Origin: Balaenoptera acutorostrata
Lineage: Eukaryota > Chordata > Mammalia > Artiodactyla > Balaenopteridae
Direction of reading: 5' to 3'
NCBI RefSeq assembly: GCF_949987535.1
Contig: NC_080079.1
Location: 51,447,000-51,510,999, forward strand
Length of the DNA: 64,000 nt
Part shown: positions 11,967-23,883 of the stretch, piece by piece
Position numbering within the stretch: the stretch's first letter is position 1
Layout: each line of letters opens with the position of its first letter
The notes under the pieces: generated by a model
Database searches by the model: none
Seen by the model: only the letters and a program-made list of their open reading frames with translations
Told to the model about the DNA's origin: nothing
Made by a program: the position numbers and the translations under genes

Positions 11967-14439
11967 GACATCAGCTGACCACTAATCTAATCAAGCAAAA
12001 CTGCAGTGACCACAGTGAAAAACAATACAGACTTACAGAATTAATTCAGGAAACCCACTAAAAAAACAAAAGGCAACAAAAACAAACAGTAAGAACAGCA
12101 AACCCTGGAGTGGGCGTAAATATGATTTCCAGAATTGCCACATGATTTCAAAGGGACATCCTTATCTTCATTTTCACTGGGGGTATATTCACACTTTCCT
12201 CCTTCCCACAGCTCTCTGATTTCCTTTTGAAGAGATGACTCTTGCCTCTGTTTATAGTCTGGGGAGATTTTCCCACTAAACAGGATGCCAAAGAGACCTA
12301 ATATTTCTTCTCCCTCCCTAGTATACAACCAGAGGGAACACCAAGATCTAATGTGGCCAGTGACATACTTTCTTGTGGAGCTTTGGAAATTTGAGGACTA
12401 AAGGCCCAGCTAGAGTTCATTCATCTGGGGGCATGGGACTAAGGGACAGTCTGGTTACAACGTTCCTGCTCTAAGGTTGCTTCTGTAATTTATTCTCCAA
12501 CCCCCTGGAGCTGTCTTATATCCCAGCTTCATTTTCCAGCTTTTGGCAGTGATTCTGTGAACTCCCAGACTCCTTCCAATAATTCCTTAACTTTAATTAG
12601 AATTAATTTCTGTTGCTTGCACTAAAAAAACTCAGTGGTGGTGGTAGCTTCCTGGACCCACTTCAAATTGATGCTTTTCATCCCTACCTCATTCCTGCAC
12701 TGATCTCATCAATATGAGGAAGGGCATTTTCAATTCAGCTCAGTTGGCCTCTTTTAATTAGAGTTTGTAGAATGCTGGGCTCCAAAGCGGCTGCTCTTGT
12801 GCTACTACTGAATGTTTGGGAAGCTTATGGTAATCAGACCACACACATGAGCACAAATCAGGCTAAGATGGTCCCTAGGGGTCAAAACTGCATTTAATTC
12901 CCACCTGCTCCCATTTGAAAAGAGAAATCCTGAACATGTATTTTATACTTTCTTAATATATGATATTATGTAATGTACTGAACTTGTAAACATCTTCCTG
13001 AACTTTCAAAGGAATAGCCATCGGCAGCTCAAGAGTATCCAGAGAAGAGTGTTGGGGAAGTTTGGGCTAGCAGGAGCTTGCTGGAGTAGGAATTGTTCTG
13101 GAAAGGAGTTGGCATAGCCAACTAAAGGCTCAGGTGGTCAGTGGTACCCAGTTGTAAGGCCCTTCGTCTGGGCCTCTCGGAGCCCAGGATTTGCCAGGTA
13201 GGCACAGACCATTTGAGGCAGTAGCATATGATCTGATTTGGGAAATTATTTTGGTTAAAATGAAAACAAGAAAAAATATGTGGATAATGGAACATGGGCA
13301 TATCGGATGTTGAAGGGAGAAAGTACAAGATCTCTTGCTGACTAGTGAGGCTGCTTAGTAGCTTGAACATCATGGGTCCTGAGTAACCATATCTGGACTA
13401 TATTCTTCCACTTCGAGGGACAGAATTGAGACTCTGCCAGGGTGCCTGGAGGTGACTCAAGCCAGTCACACTCACAAGAAACTGTCGCTCATGTCAGATC
13501 CCAATTCTGTTACTATACTGTGAATTAGACAGGGCCAGGGAGCCCACAATGGCTGGTATCAGGCCAGCAGGCCCTCTTGTGGAAGCTGAGCTGGAGGAGC
13601 TTCTGTGGGGGTCTGGCAGCATATGGGTGTTGGGGAGTGAGAAGGAGAGGTGCCCACTGCAGCACTCAGGGACAGGCCGGCTGCACTGTCCACCGTGCCT
13701 TTGGCAGACAGGGGCAAAGTGTTGGGCACATAAGATGCTCAGTAGAGACAGACTGAGTGAATGAATGAATCATGGTGTCCTGAAGCCTCCACTTGTCTGT
13801 TGATAGAAACCTGTCTGACCCACTGGACCCTTTACATAGCTGGCTAGAGCTTTCTTTTTTTCTTATCCCAGACAAGACTGGAGGCCTGGAAACATTTTTC
13901 TGTCTTTCACTCTGCCCTGTGTCTTTCAGTGGAACAATACCCTTAATGAGTTCCTGTTTCCAAGCCCTGCTGTTCCTGCTTTGACTGCAGAGACTCTCCT
14001 AGGCAGGGGGCCAGGTAGGGAGCCTGTCAGACCCTCCTCCACAGATTTCACCAGTTTTACTCCTAAAAGAGGCCCTTGCATGAAGGTTCTTGGTACTTAC
14101 TCCTGTGGCTAGAGGTTTGCCACCTTGGTGCTGACCTCTGGTCCCTGGGGGCTGGGACTCTGGGGCAAGGTCAGAAAAGCTACTGTTGCCCCAGTTCCCG
14201 CTGAGTGAGCACCATCCAAGGGACAGGGAGATGGAGTCTCTCCTTCAAGTCCCAGCAGTTCATCATCTGAAGCTGTGAGTCACTGAGCGGGCGTCAGTGG
14301 TCCTCTTCACTCCATCACATGCATGCTCTCCCCAGGGAATGGGGCCAAGCTGACGCGCATGTGCCAGAGTATTTAGTATTCTTGGACCTGTGGGCTCCAA
14401 TCCATTACACCTATTTCAGAGCAGGTACTAGAAAGGAGA
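11967..14439. other. Unique intron sequence
   Basis: Nothing recognised with confidence. Several short open frames here have no exon signals. Confidence 0.5.
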
Positions 14440-14625
14440 AAAACTAATGTTTGACAAGCGCCTGCAATGGGTTTGACACTTTACATCCATGACCTCATTA
14501 AGTTTCACAACAACACGGTGGGGAACTGTGGCTCAGAGAGATTAAGCGATTTATTCTAGATCACATGATTAGTAAGTGTTTGAGTTCACACGACTTCAAC
14601 ACTTGTTAATGTAATTTACTATCTT
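14440..14625 (-). mobile_element. MIR SINE
   Basis: tgacctcattaagtttcaca, ggctcagagagattaagcga and cacatgattagtaagtgttt match MIR in reverse. Confidence 0.75.
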
Positions 14626-14639
14626 GATCTGCATTTAGG

Positions 14640-15720
14640 GGGTTTAACACAGTTCAGCAAGCTTGTGAGGACCTGGGAAGCTGGTGTAGGGACACATATC
14701 ACCCAATTTTGTTATTTTCTGCTTATACTAGAGCACACAGTTTATCAGAGGAACCACATGTACAGTAATGTTGTCAATTGGGGGAAAGCTTTTTCAAATA
14801 TATCAAAGGTCAATTATCTGTATTTCATGAATTAATTCCTTTTAAAATGAAAGGTATAAAGATTTTTTGCATGCCTAGAGTGCTGCTCAAAGGGTCATTT
14901 TTATTTCCTATATTTATGACTTAAATTTTCATGTAGATTTAATTTCGGAAGATTTCCCATTACTGTAAGTCACCCTCAGTTCATTAAATAGGTAGGGCAT
15001 TAAATAGATAAGGAGAGATGATGTTTATACTTGTTGGATGCAATAATTGGCTGCCATTGATTTGCAGTGGAAGTGCAGTTCTTTCTGTTAGAGTTTATAT
15101 TTAATTGAACGTCTCACCCTCTCTTGTTGTCACCCACCTATTCTGAGAGTGCCATCCGATTATGGTCTTCTTTAATGGCATTTCATGGCATGGCTCTCCG
15201 GGGCCGGGGTTTCCCACTGGCTCCCCTTCTTTCCTCCATTCTGTGCGCTTGTTAATTTCAGGTCAGTTTCAGCTACTCCCTGTAGTTTGTGGAGCAGCCA
15301 TAGCCTCTCCTTCTATCTGACTTGGTTGCGAAGTGCCAGATTCCAAGGTTCAGAAGGATTTGTTATTTGGAAATTATTTTGCCCTCTTTTGTAAATTAAC
15401 TTTCTTCCCCGCAAAGACAGCCAAAGCACCACAGTGATTTTCTGCCACAGAGAGGTAATGAGGCTTAGGGGGAATTGTTTAATAGGAAAACATTGTTCCA
15501 CAGTGAGAATTAGGAACTCTGGGCGGAGATGAAGCCGATGAATATTAAAACCAGGAAGTGTGATGTCTCTGTGTGAAGGTTTCTGTGAGTGTGCATGTGC
15601 TGGTTATGCCTGTGCCTTCAAGCATACTGCCGGTGGACCTGAAAGAGAGACTGTGAAGTGATTAAACGCTTAACCCATCAGGGGCTGAAGCAGAGGAGGA
15701 GGGGTACTTGATAGAGCTTA
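14640..15720. other. Unique AT-rich intron sequence, candidate conserved noncoding DNA
   Basis: No repeat was recognised. AT-rich homeodomain-like motifs (gaattaattc, tttaattgaa, gtaaattaac) are frequent. Conservation cannot be judged from one sequence. Confidence 0.35.
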
Positions 15721-15962
15721 ATGTTGGGAAGCCCGGAGTATCCCAGAGCCCATGGATTCTGCACACTGAGGAAGCCTTTTTAGCTATATTAGTCGGGAAG
15801 TTTCCTCTCATGAAATATCCTAGAAACTATACAATTCTCCCAAGGTGATAGTCCAGATCAGTGGAGGAAAAAAATGCATACCAGGGAGCCCACAGAACTG
15901 AGTCAGTTTGCGAGGCCCTGTTCCCGGGGTTTTGTTTGTTTTGTTTTGTTGGTGGTAGAAGA

Positions 15963-15990
15963 CTTTTTTTTTTTTTTTTTTTTTTTTTTG
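15963..15990. repeat. Poly(T) tract
   Basis: About 28 consecutive T. No adjoining SINE or LINE body was recognised on either side. Confidence 0.85.
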
Positions 15991-16509
15991 GAGAGGAAGG
16001 TGAGCTTGGAGGAAAACAAATCTTAAAAAACAGGTTTTGTATAGATACTGAAGGCATTGCAGGAATATTGGGATTGATTTCTAAGTGCCCATTTCATCAA
16101 AGATGAATTGGGGAATTTAGATGAGTTGGCAGTTTACTTGAGTGGGGGGATTTAAGAAACATTGAAGAGGATCATTAAAAAAATAAAAAGATTTTCAAAT
16201 TTCTGTGTCTAGATTTTCCTCTGGATTGAGCTAAAAAAAATATGCCATTTTTGTTGTTCTCTGAATAGTTTTAGCCTGTTCTAGAAGTTTGCTTCTTTAT
16301 GCTATGTTCACAGGTTTGTGTCATAACATTTATTCCTCCTTGTTTAGTAAAAATTATTAACTCCATGCAGTCGCTCCCTCATTCCTTCATTCATACAACC
16401 CCCTTCTGTTTGTTTTTAGAGTGCCGGGAAGGCACTGCACTACAGGAGATAGAAGGGAGAATTGACATACATCTGGCTTTTAAGAGATTTGTTGGAATGT
16501 TACGTCAGA

Positions 16510-16870
16510 TTGGATTTCTTAGAAGCAGAGCCTGCCAGGGAGACTCGTGAGCACTTTATTTATTGAAGAAGGGAGACGCTCGGAAAGGAGTGAGGGACTT
16601 GGGGTAGAGGAAAGTGTGGAGCTACTCAAGAATGCGGTTTCAGGAGAAATCTAGCTTCAGCCTGACTCTCGAGCATGAATGGTGCTTCAGAGTGTTGTTG
16701 CCCTGAGGTGAGAGGGCCATCTTTTGTTCTTCAGCACATTGGCTGTGGGATGGGGATGTGGCCCTGTGGGTAACTCCCAGGCACGCCTGGGCTTCAGTAG
16801 CTCTAGGGACATTGTGAGAGCATTAGCCCAGCACCTGTAGCCTCTGGGGCAGGGTCATAGCTGCTGGGCC
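16510..16870 (-). mobile_element. Diverged interspersed repeat, family not assigned
   Basis: The segment ttcttagaagcagagcctgc...gagcactttatttattgaag resembles the one at 56420-56600 (cccgaagcagactttggggc, gtgatttagtaagaagtg). Two diverged copies of one old LTR-like repeat are likely. Confidence 0.4.
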
Positions 16871-17284
16871 ACTAAAAGGGATCCTGGGGTGCTTCTAGGT
16901 GGGGCACCAATGGTGTCTGCTGCAGCTGTGTAAACAGTCTTAAATCAAGATAGACAAATAATAAATGTTACTAGAAGGTTTATATAACATGCAATTGGAG
17001 TTGGAAGGTATAGAGGGTACCTTGACCAGGGAGCATCTGGGAAGACTGCGTCACAGAACTAGTACGTGAAACAAATCTGGAGAGATTGGAACTTTTGAGC
17101 ATGCATAGGGAAGGGTCTTTTGGTTGTATGTGACAGAAGCCCAGCTCAAGTTAGTGTAAGCAGAAAGGCAGACATGGAGCATGTGAGTGGACTTAATTAG
17201 GAGGTCTAAAGGGCACACGTTCAGAACTCTCTCTGCACAGTGGCTCTGCCTGTCCTATTATATGCCTGCTGATCTGAATTGATC

Positions 17285-18000
17285 CCGTCACATTCATTTA
17301 TTCATTCAACAAATATGCAGGCACTATGTGCCAGAGGGGAACCCCTGCCCTTATGGAGCTCAGAGGCCAGTTTTCCTCCATCGTGGGCGGGAGGCGGGCT
17401 GGCAGCCTCAGCCCACATTTTAATGGCTTCTGATCCCAAGGCAAATAGAGGCTGAGTCTGTCCCCACGTTCATCTGTCACCTCTCTTAGAAAGGCTGGGT
17501 TTGGCCTGGCCTGGGTTGTGTTCCTATCCTCTGGGCTAGTCACTGTGAACAGGAGGATGTAAACCTGCCACGGCCAGGTATGAAGTGGGGTCTTGTGAGT
17601 GGTATCCAACCGGAACCAGACGCCGTCATATCAGGACCATTTCCAAATAGAATGGGGGTGCCAACAGGTACCCAAACTCCAGGTGTCCACTATGTATATA
17701 CTCCGGGCTCAGGGTACGGGTCAGGCCGTCGCTACCACGGGAGGGGACTCCTGAGTGGTGGTGCGATCAGAGTGTAGGGTATGTAGAGGGGAGTGGTGCA
17801 AGTCAGGCTGGGACCAGATTTGGGAGGACTCTGGACTTTAGACTTTCTTCTGTAAACCACAGAGGACTAGAAGGCCTGACTTGATCAAAAACAGGTTTAA
17901 GATGATCACTCTAGTGGGAGGTTTGTATTGGACATAAGGTTTATGGGATTTGGGAACAGATTGAATTAGAGGATGAATCAAAGGTAACTACAAAGCTATG
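17285..18000 (+). mobile_element. Diverged widespread mammalian repeat with an unexplained middle
   Basis: The left part (ttcatttattcattcaacaa, then caggcactatgtgccag and tggagctcagag) and the right part (ttagactttcttctgtaaac, then taagatgatcactctag) belong to one familiar old repeat. 17600-17790 between them fits no repeat I know and is CpG-richer than its surroundings. Confidence 0.45.
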
Positions 18001-18592
18001 CTTCTGATTTTAAATATTTTGTTGTCTCCTAGGCCTTTGAGATATTCTCTCTTTCTGCTCCTTGCCAGGATTACTTATTATAGTCTGGTCAACTTTGGAT
18101 TCTGAGAACCTCCCACATCTGTAGCTGTATCATTTTTAAGAATCTTAGTCTTGCTTTTCTCTGGGTATTTTACAATGTCTCTGGCCAAAGGCTGGGGTAC
18201 ATTTCATTTGCGATTCTATAGAGCTTGACCCTCCCTGGCTACCCTGCTATTAAAATGACAGGGCCACATTTTCTCCATGTTCTTGCCACTCCTATTACCT
18301 GAGCCACTTCTCCTTAGGTCTGGCGTAATGCCATCTCCTCCATTGCTTCCTCTTCACTCTGAGTCAGGCTACTGTCACTTCCAGGTACACTGCTCAAGCA
18401 GTTACCTTAGAGGATCTAACTCTCCCATTGCTTCTGTGTTTTGTCTGCTCCCTATTTCTGTGAGTAGACAAGGAAGGGTATTAAGTTTATTGATCACTAA
18501 CTTATAAAATTTCCCTTATGCCCTGTTAGTGAGTAGCAACTCCTGCTAGGCGTCCTTACCTACCAGGTGTCTATCCACTTGTTTGTCTATCG

Positions 18593-18664
18593 GTCCATCC
18601 ATCCATCCATCCATCAGTCCTTCCATCAGTCCATCTGTCCTTCCATCTTTATATACATCCATCT
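18593..18664. repeat. CCAT-type microsatellite
   Basis: Five perfect ccat units, then degenerate copies. Confidence 0.85.
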
Positions 18665-18759
18665 CGCTCTCTCTGTTTCTCTCCCTCCCCACATCCATCT
18701 ATAGACACACACACATATCAGGGAAACTACTAGACATTTTTGTTCATATAATTTCACTC

Positions 18760-18910
18760 ATTAATGTACACTGATTTAATCCATACACCTCCCTATAAAG
18801 CAGATATTATCTCCAATTAAAACGAGGGCACTGCGTTTCAGGGAGGTGAAATAATCCATCCCAAAACACAGAGTTTGTCTTTGGAGGTGCCAGGATAGTA
18901 GCTCAGAGGG
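18760..18910 (-). mobile_element. MIR SINE fragment
   Basis: tgatttaatccatacacctc, gcagatattatctccaatta and cagggaggtgaaataa follow the reverse MIR order, with strong divergence. Confidence 0.5.
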
Positions 18911-18929
18911 CTTGTTGTAAAGATTATGC

Positions 18930-19360
18930 TCATCAGAGCACAAACAATGTGGCAGCCCTATCTATAATAGCAAGAAACTGAAAACACTGTAAGTGAAAAT
19001 CAATAAGAGACTGGATAAGTAATTTAAGGTTCATCCATAAAATGGAATATGATGTAGCTTTTCAAAAGAATGAATTAGACCTGTATACACAAAGGGTAGA
19101 AAAATGTCCATGATCTATTGCTTCATGAAAAAAAGAAGCAAATTATACAGTAGTATATATAATATGATCCTATTTCCATTAGCATCATCTCTCTGTTTTT
19201 ATATATGTGTAGAAAGTCTGGAAAGCTGCCCAAAAGTATGCAGCTATCAGCAGTTACTTCTGGGAAATGAGATTGGGGGATAGAGAGGAATTTTCAGTGA
19301 AAAGTTTTTTGAAATTTTTATAAATATTATTATTTTAATAATAGTTGTTTTCATCATAAA
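18930..19360 (+). mobile_element. L1M-type LINE-1 3' fragment
   Basis: Blocks such as caataagagactggataagt, aaaatggaatatgatgtagc and atcagcagttacttctggga are typical of L1M 3'UTRs. Confidence 0.7.
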
Positions 19361-19691
19361 TATTTTAAAGCCTGTTTAAAACTACCACACCCTGATACCA
19401 AGGAAAGACTGGTTTCTCTCTCTCTCCCTCCCAAGCATCTCTTCTGTTCTCACAGTGAAGGCTTTTCCTTTGTCCTTTATGCCCAGATTTAGCTATGGTG
19501 TCCACATGGTTTCACTCCTTTCCAGTTTGTGTATTTCTGTATGGGCTTAAAGTTTCTTTCTATATACCTTTTCCTTATTATAAAAATAAGAACAAAAAAT
19601 GTAAATTAAGTCAACAATAAAATACCATACTATCTTTCAGAATGGTCAGGGTATTTTGGGGGAGGGTTATTATGTTTACATTTCTTTTTGT

Positions 19692-20915
19692 CCTTAAAAT
19701 ACATTTTTATTTAGTTTAAAAAAATGTATATACTTCCAAGCATTCAGAATGTCGACAAGACAGTTGAAAATTTTTAAATATTATAAAAAATAATTTATTC
19801 AGTTCACAGAACAATGATTTAATATAAGCTGTATATCAAAAGCAAAACTACCAACCCATATATAATTTGTATTATACACGACCTGCTTTAAACTTCCATG
19901 CCAATTTACAGCCCCATACTGTACCATACAAGGTTAATGGCTATTGCAAATCTCACTGACATACAGGGTTATCTTAATAGTAGCTTTACTGTACAAAAAA
20001 TGATCTTCTGTATCCTTGTGATTTCAATAGTCATTTTTTTTTTAAACAAGTGAGATGTATATTGGGTAGTTTATTCCTTTCGAGGAAAACCTTCACTAGA
20101 ACCAACTAATGCATTAACTTATCTTCAGCTACCTCCTCCTCATCTTTCTCTTCTGGGTCTTTCTCTTTTTATCCTTGACAACTTCTCTTTTTTAAAAAAG
20201 AAACTCTATTTTGGAATAATTTTTGATTGTTAAACATAGTACAGAGAGTTTTCATATGTCCCCTCACCCAGTTTCCCCTAATGTTAACAATCTCCTTTAA
20301 TCAAATCTTACTTTATTATAGTACATTTGTCAAAACTAAGAAACTAACCTTGGTGCATTACCATTAATGAAACCCCAGACTTTATTTGGATTTCACCAAT
20401 TTTTCCACTGATGTCCCTTTCCTGCTCCAGGATTCCATCCAGGGTACCACACTGTAATTAGGACAACTTCCTTTCTTCCTATGCCAGACTCTCCTTTAAC
20501 CCAGTAAAGCAATGCCATTTTCAGTTTTTTTCTGGCTTAGCTGACTTCTGATACAGGTGCTCATCATCCTTAGCATTATTTAACATTCTCCCAGTTCTTT
20601 TGCAGCATTTCCAAGATGCTCTCCCTTGATGTCTGGGCGATAGGCAGAACAAACAAGAACAGGTCGAAGGAGGCTATTTGGTGCATTGGGGTTCTTGAAC
20701 CTCTTTTCTTTCCCTTCAGAGGGAAATAAGGCTTCCATAACAAGGCTTGTATACTTTTGTCATGTCTTCAAGTTTCCCTCTCTCCTTTGGAGACATGGTG
20801 GGCCTCTTCCGTGCTAAGCATTCTTGAGAAAATTCTGTGAAGCTGACTGGTCCTGCTTTTTGTGTCCTTTCCTGTGGCACAGCATCCCGTAGAAATGTCA
20901 CAAGGCTTTCCATGC
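19692..20915 (-). pseudogene. HMGB1P: HMGB1 processed pseudogene, 5'-truncated and interrupted
   Basis: HMGB1 is an abundant chromatin protein with two HMG boxes and an acidic tail, famous for many processed copies. On the minus strand, box A remnants appear first (FTEFSQECLARKRPTMSPKE, compare FSEFSKKCSERWKTMSAKE). Then comes the inter-box and box B region (aaccccaatgcaccaaatag, tatcgcccagacatcaaggg, ctgggagaatg), then a shrunken acidic tail. The stop context (gttggttctag) and a long 3'UTR match HMGB1, including cagtatggggctgtaaattg. The 3' end carries AATAAA at about 19713. It lacks introns, the N-terminus and an intact frame, so it cannot encode HMGB1. A short L1 splits it at 20186-20461. 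Confidence 0.88.
20186..20461 (-). mobile_element. 5'-truncated old LINE-1 3' end inside the HMGB1 pseudogene
   Basis: gacaacttc at 20177-20185 recurs at 20462-20470. Both copies lie where HMGB1 reads gaagttgtc, so this is the target duplication. The 276-bp insert ends in an A-run on the minus strand and carries L1M-type 3' sequence. Confidence 0.75.
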
Positions 20916-21039
20916 AGGACTGCTCTGTGGCGGCCTAGGGGCAAACCACAACCCCCCAGGACAGGGGCTGGGTCTTCTACAGGAGTCTGTGACCACAGCT
21001 TTACTCACAAAACCAGCCAGCGAGCTGGTAATCGCTCTA

Positions 21040-21289
21040 CATATATATTTTAAATTATATTTTATCTGAATTACCTAAGTTACAAATGGCCATCAGATCA
21101 AGTGAAACGATGTAAAGAAGCATAAATTAGTGATTCCTCCTCCACCCTATGCCACCCTCCGGTCCCAGCCTGCTGAACTAACCCCTGTTCACAGCCTGGA
21201 GTGTATCCTTGCACATCTCTGTATAATGTACAACATGCATAGTGGGTACTTATCTCAAACCACAAATTCAGAAGTGAAAACAATGTAAC
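21040..21289. other. Possible very old LINE fragment
   Basis: The order accactgttaac-like, gtatccttgcacatctctgt and gtacttatc is reminiscent of L1M 3' sequence, but too diverged to assign. Confidence 0.25.
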
Positions 21290-22229
21290 TGTTGATGTCT
21301 ATGGGTGAACTTAATGTTTACCTTGAGCTTCCCTTTCTGCCTGGGGCCGGAGAAAGCAGTCATAGCCATGATGAATTTCCTCTCTTCCCTCCTCGTGGAG
21401 GAGTCTCTCTGATTGGTGGTGGAAATGGTGGTGATGGATGGTGGGGACTGCTCTGGTCCAGGGTCATCATCTGCCTCCCTTCTTCTGAGCTATAGACTAT
21501 TCCTTCTTGAATTTACTGGCTGTCATCTCTCCTGCTCTATTCGCATTTCCACGTCTTTAGTTTTTGGCACTTGTACTGTGTCTTTCTCATCGGCACCTAT
21601 GATTGCCCTTGTCCAAGACTCTCAGGTCACCAGGCAGCTCTAAGCATCACACTGGGGAGTGTGACCAGGGTTCCGTCAGGGGCCCCACATCCTTCTTCCT
21701 AGGTGCCTGGGAACACTAGGCTTCCTGGCATCATAGCCTCCCAACAAAGTGGAAGACCAGCTTCTCTTCATTCAGAACCCACCCAAGACTGTCTGGGGGT
21801 TCCCTCGACACCCACTCCCGAGACCTGGCCTTGGGCTGGGGGCCAGGGCCCAGGGAGCGGAGACACCACAGCTTTCAGAGACCCTATTGACTCTATTCTC
21901 AAGTGCCTCATGCTCTCGCTAATTGCCCTAGCAATGTGTTTTTATCTCCTTGTGGCATAGAAGGTGTTTTTCCAAATGGCTTATTTAGGGCAGTCATCTC
22001 CAGAGTGGGTTGCACAATTGATCCCCTGGGTTATGAGAGGAAAATATTAAAACATCTGTTTCTCTCTCTTTTTTTTTTTTAATCAAAAAGGAAAGGAACT
22101 AAGCTTTCCTAATATGTGATATGAGTTGGCACTTGGACAGTGAGGAGTGTCTGGGGTGGGGACCACTCCTGTCTGTCTGTCTTCAGGGTATCACAGCACA
22201 TCCCGTGTAACGTGCCACGGGTACCGTTA
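21290..22229. other. Unique intron sequence
   Basis: No repeat, exon or RNA gene recognised. Confidence 0.5.
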
Positions 22230-23410
22230 GCTGATTACTTTGATAAAAACAAGACTTTTAAACGGTAGATTCTTTACAGTACTTTGTAATGAAATGGGGA
22301 AACATTTTGAAATCTTTTTTACCACCCAGAGCTTCACTGATGATTTCATGGCAAAGTGCTTAAAAGACTCGTTGAAATAGATGTTAAGATACCTTTTCTT
22401 TCATAGAAAGACAGACATTCAAGTTTACCGACCTTTGTTTGAGATGACAATATTAGTCAAATGCTACTTGGCAGGTATTTTTGAGAAATTAAACATATTT
22501 AATTTGTTCCTTCAATGGAAGATAGTGTTTAACAATTCATGAGAAAGCAATTGCTTTTTGAAAGGAACGCTTGCTCTTGGAAGGCATTTTGAAAGTGAAT
22601 GTTTGGAAATATTTCTATTATTTTGCTATTGTTGCTGCAAAGAGCATATGTCACCCACAAATAGTAATTAACCCCCTAAAAACATGGAATTACATTATGT
22701 TCTGAAGCCTTTGCAGGAAGCACTGATTAACATCTTTGGGTGGATGAAAATGTTCCAGTGAACTTTTGACATATTCTGTGATTGAGAAACCAAAGCCACC
22801 AAAGATGAACTTCTTTAATTTGGACCCATGAAATTCTGAAATTCACCTCTTTCAGCTACAGTTACCATTAAAATCAAGCATTGAAATAAATGGAAACTGG
22901 AACCAGGTCTTTGAATTACTGTATCATGCAAGGTTAAACCAAGATTGTTTTAAAAAAAGCATTTCCAGTTACTCTGCTGTCACTAAAAATTATTTATGAT
23001 TGAGGATATATATTTTTAGTCATAGCAAAAAGATTTTGTGCTCAATGAATTGTATATAATAATATCACTGATTACAAATAGTTTATATCCTCTTTTGGCT
23101 CTCCCTTTTATAGTTATATATTTTATATGTTTTATACTCTATAGTAATTCATGTAAATAAATTTCAAGTAGCTAAGTACATATATAATGGGGTACCTGCT
23201 TCAAAGGTTTTACTGATAAGTGTACACAGGACGTTTAGGAGTTATGGTTTAGACAAAGACCTCAGAATTTGAGACTCAAAGCCATGAATTAACTGGTGTT
23301 TCTATAATCTGCTATGGCATGTGTTATTTCTGTTCTTTAGGAGGGCCACTGGATAAATGGAATTAGTGATATGAAAACGTGTCAATATTATTCTGCTAAA
23401 ACACATGCAC
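22230..23410. other. Unique AT-rich intron sequence, candidate conserved noncoding DNA
   Basis: No repeat recognised over about 1.2 kb, which is unusual for AT-rich intron DNA here. It lies directly next to the L1 target site. Function unknown. Confidence 0.35.
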
Positions 23411-23413
23411 ATA

Positions 23414-23427
23414 CATCTTTTATTTTA
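23414..23427. repeat. Target-site duplication at the 3' end of the LINE-1
   Basis: This is the partner of 30896-30909. The TTTTA repeat beyond it belongs to the A-rich tail of the element. Confidence 0.85.
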
Positions 23428-23501
23428 TTTTATTTTATTTTATATTTTAATGTTTTTATTGTATTATGAAGGCAAAGTTCACATTCTTTTTTTTTTTTTT
23501 T
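23428..23501 (-). other. LINE-1 tail with apparent short 3' transduction
   Basis: In L1 sense, the first poly(A) (23487-23501) is followed by about 40 nt unrelated to L1 (23447-23486). An AATAAA signal lies at 23455-23460, followed about 10 nt later by a TAAAA-rich tail that runs into the target duplication. That is the expected structure when transcription reads past the L1 signal to a downstream one. Confidence 0.75.
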
Positions 23502-23883
23502 CAAACATCTTTATTGAAGTATAATTGCCTTACAATAGTGTGTTAGCATCTGCTTTATAACAAAGTGAATCTGTTATACATATACAATATGTTCCCATTT
23601 CTCTTCCCTCTTGCATCTCCCTCCCTCCCACCCTCCCCATCCCACCCCTCTAGGTGGTCACAAAGCACCGAGCTGATCTCCCTGTGCTATGCGGCTGCTT
23701 CCCACTAGTTATCTATTTTACATTTGGTAGTGTATATATGTCCATGACACTCTCTTACCCTGTCACATCTCACCCCACCCCACCCCCTCCCCATATCCTC
23801 AAGTCCATTCTCTAGTAGGTCTGTGTCTTTATTCCCGTCTTGCCACTAGGTTCTTCATGGCCTTTTTTTTTTTTTTTTTTCCC
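23502..23883 (-). other. LINE-1 3'UTR
   Basis: The 3'UTR follows the ORF2 stop. An A18 run (T at 23863-23880) begins three bases after the stop. It is followed by the cetartiodactyl L1 3' sequence, a polypurine stretch (23615-23650 as read on the plus strand) and the terminal AATAAAGATGTTTG before the first poly(A). Confidence 0.88.
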
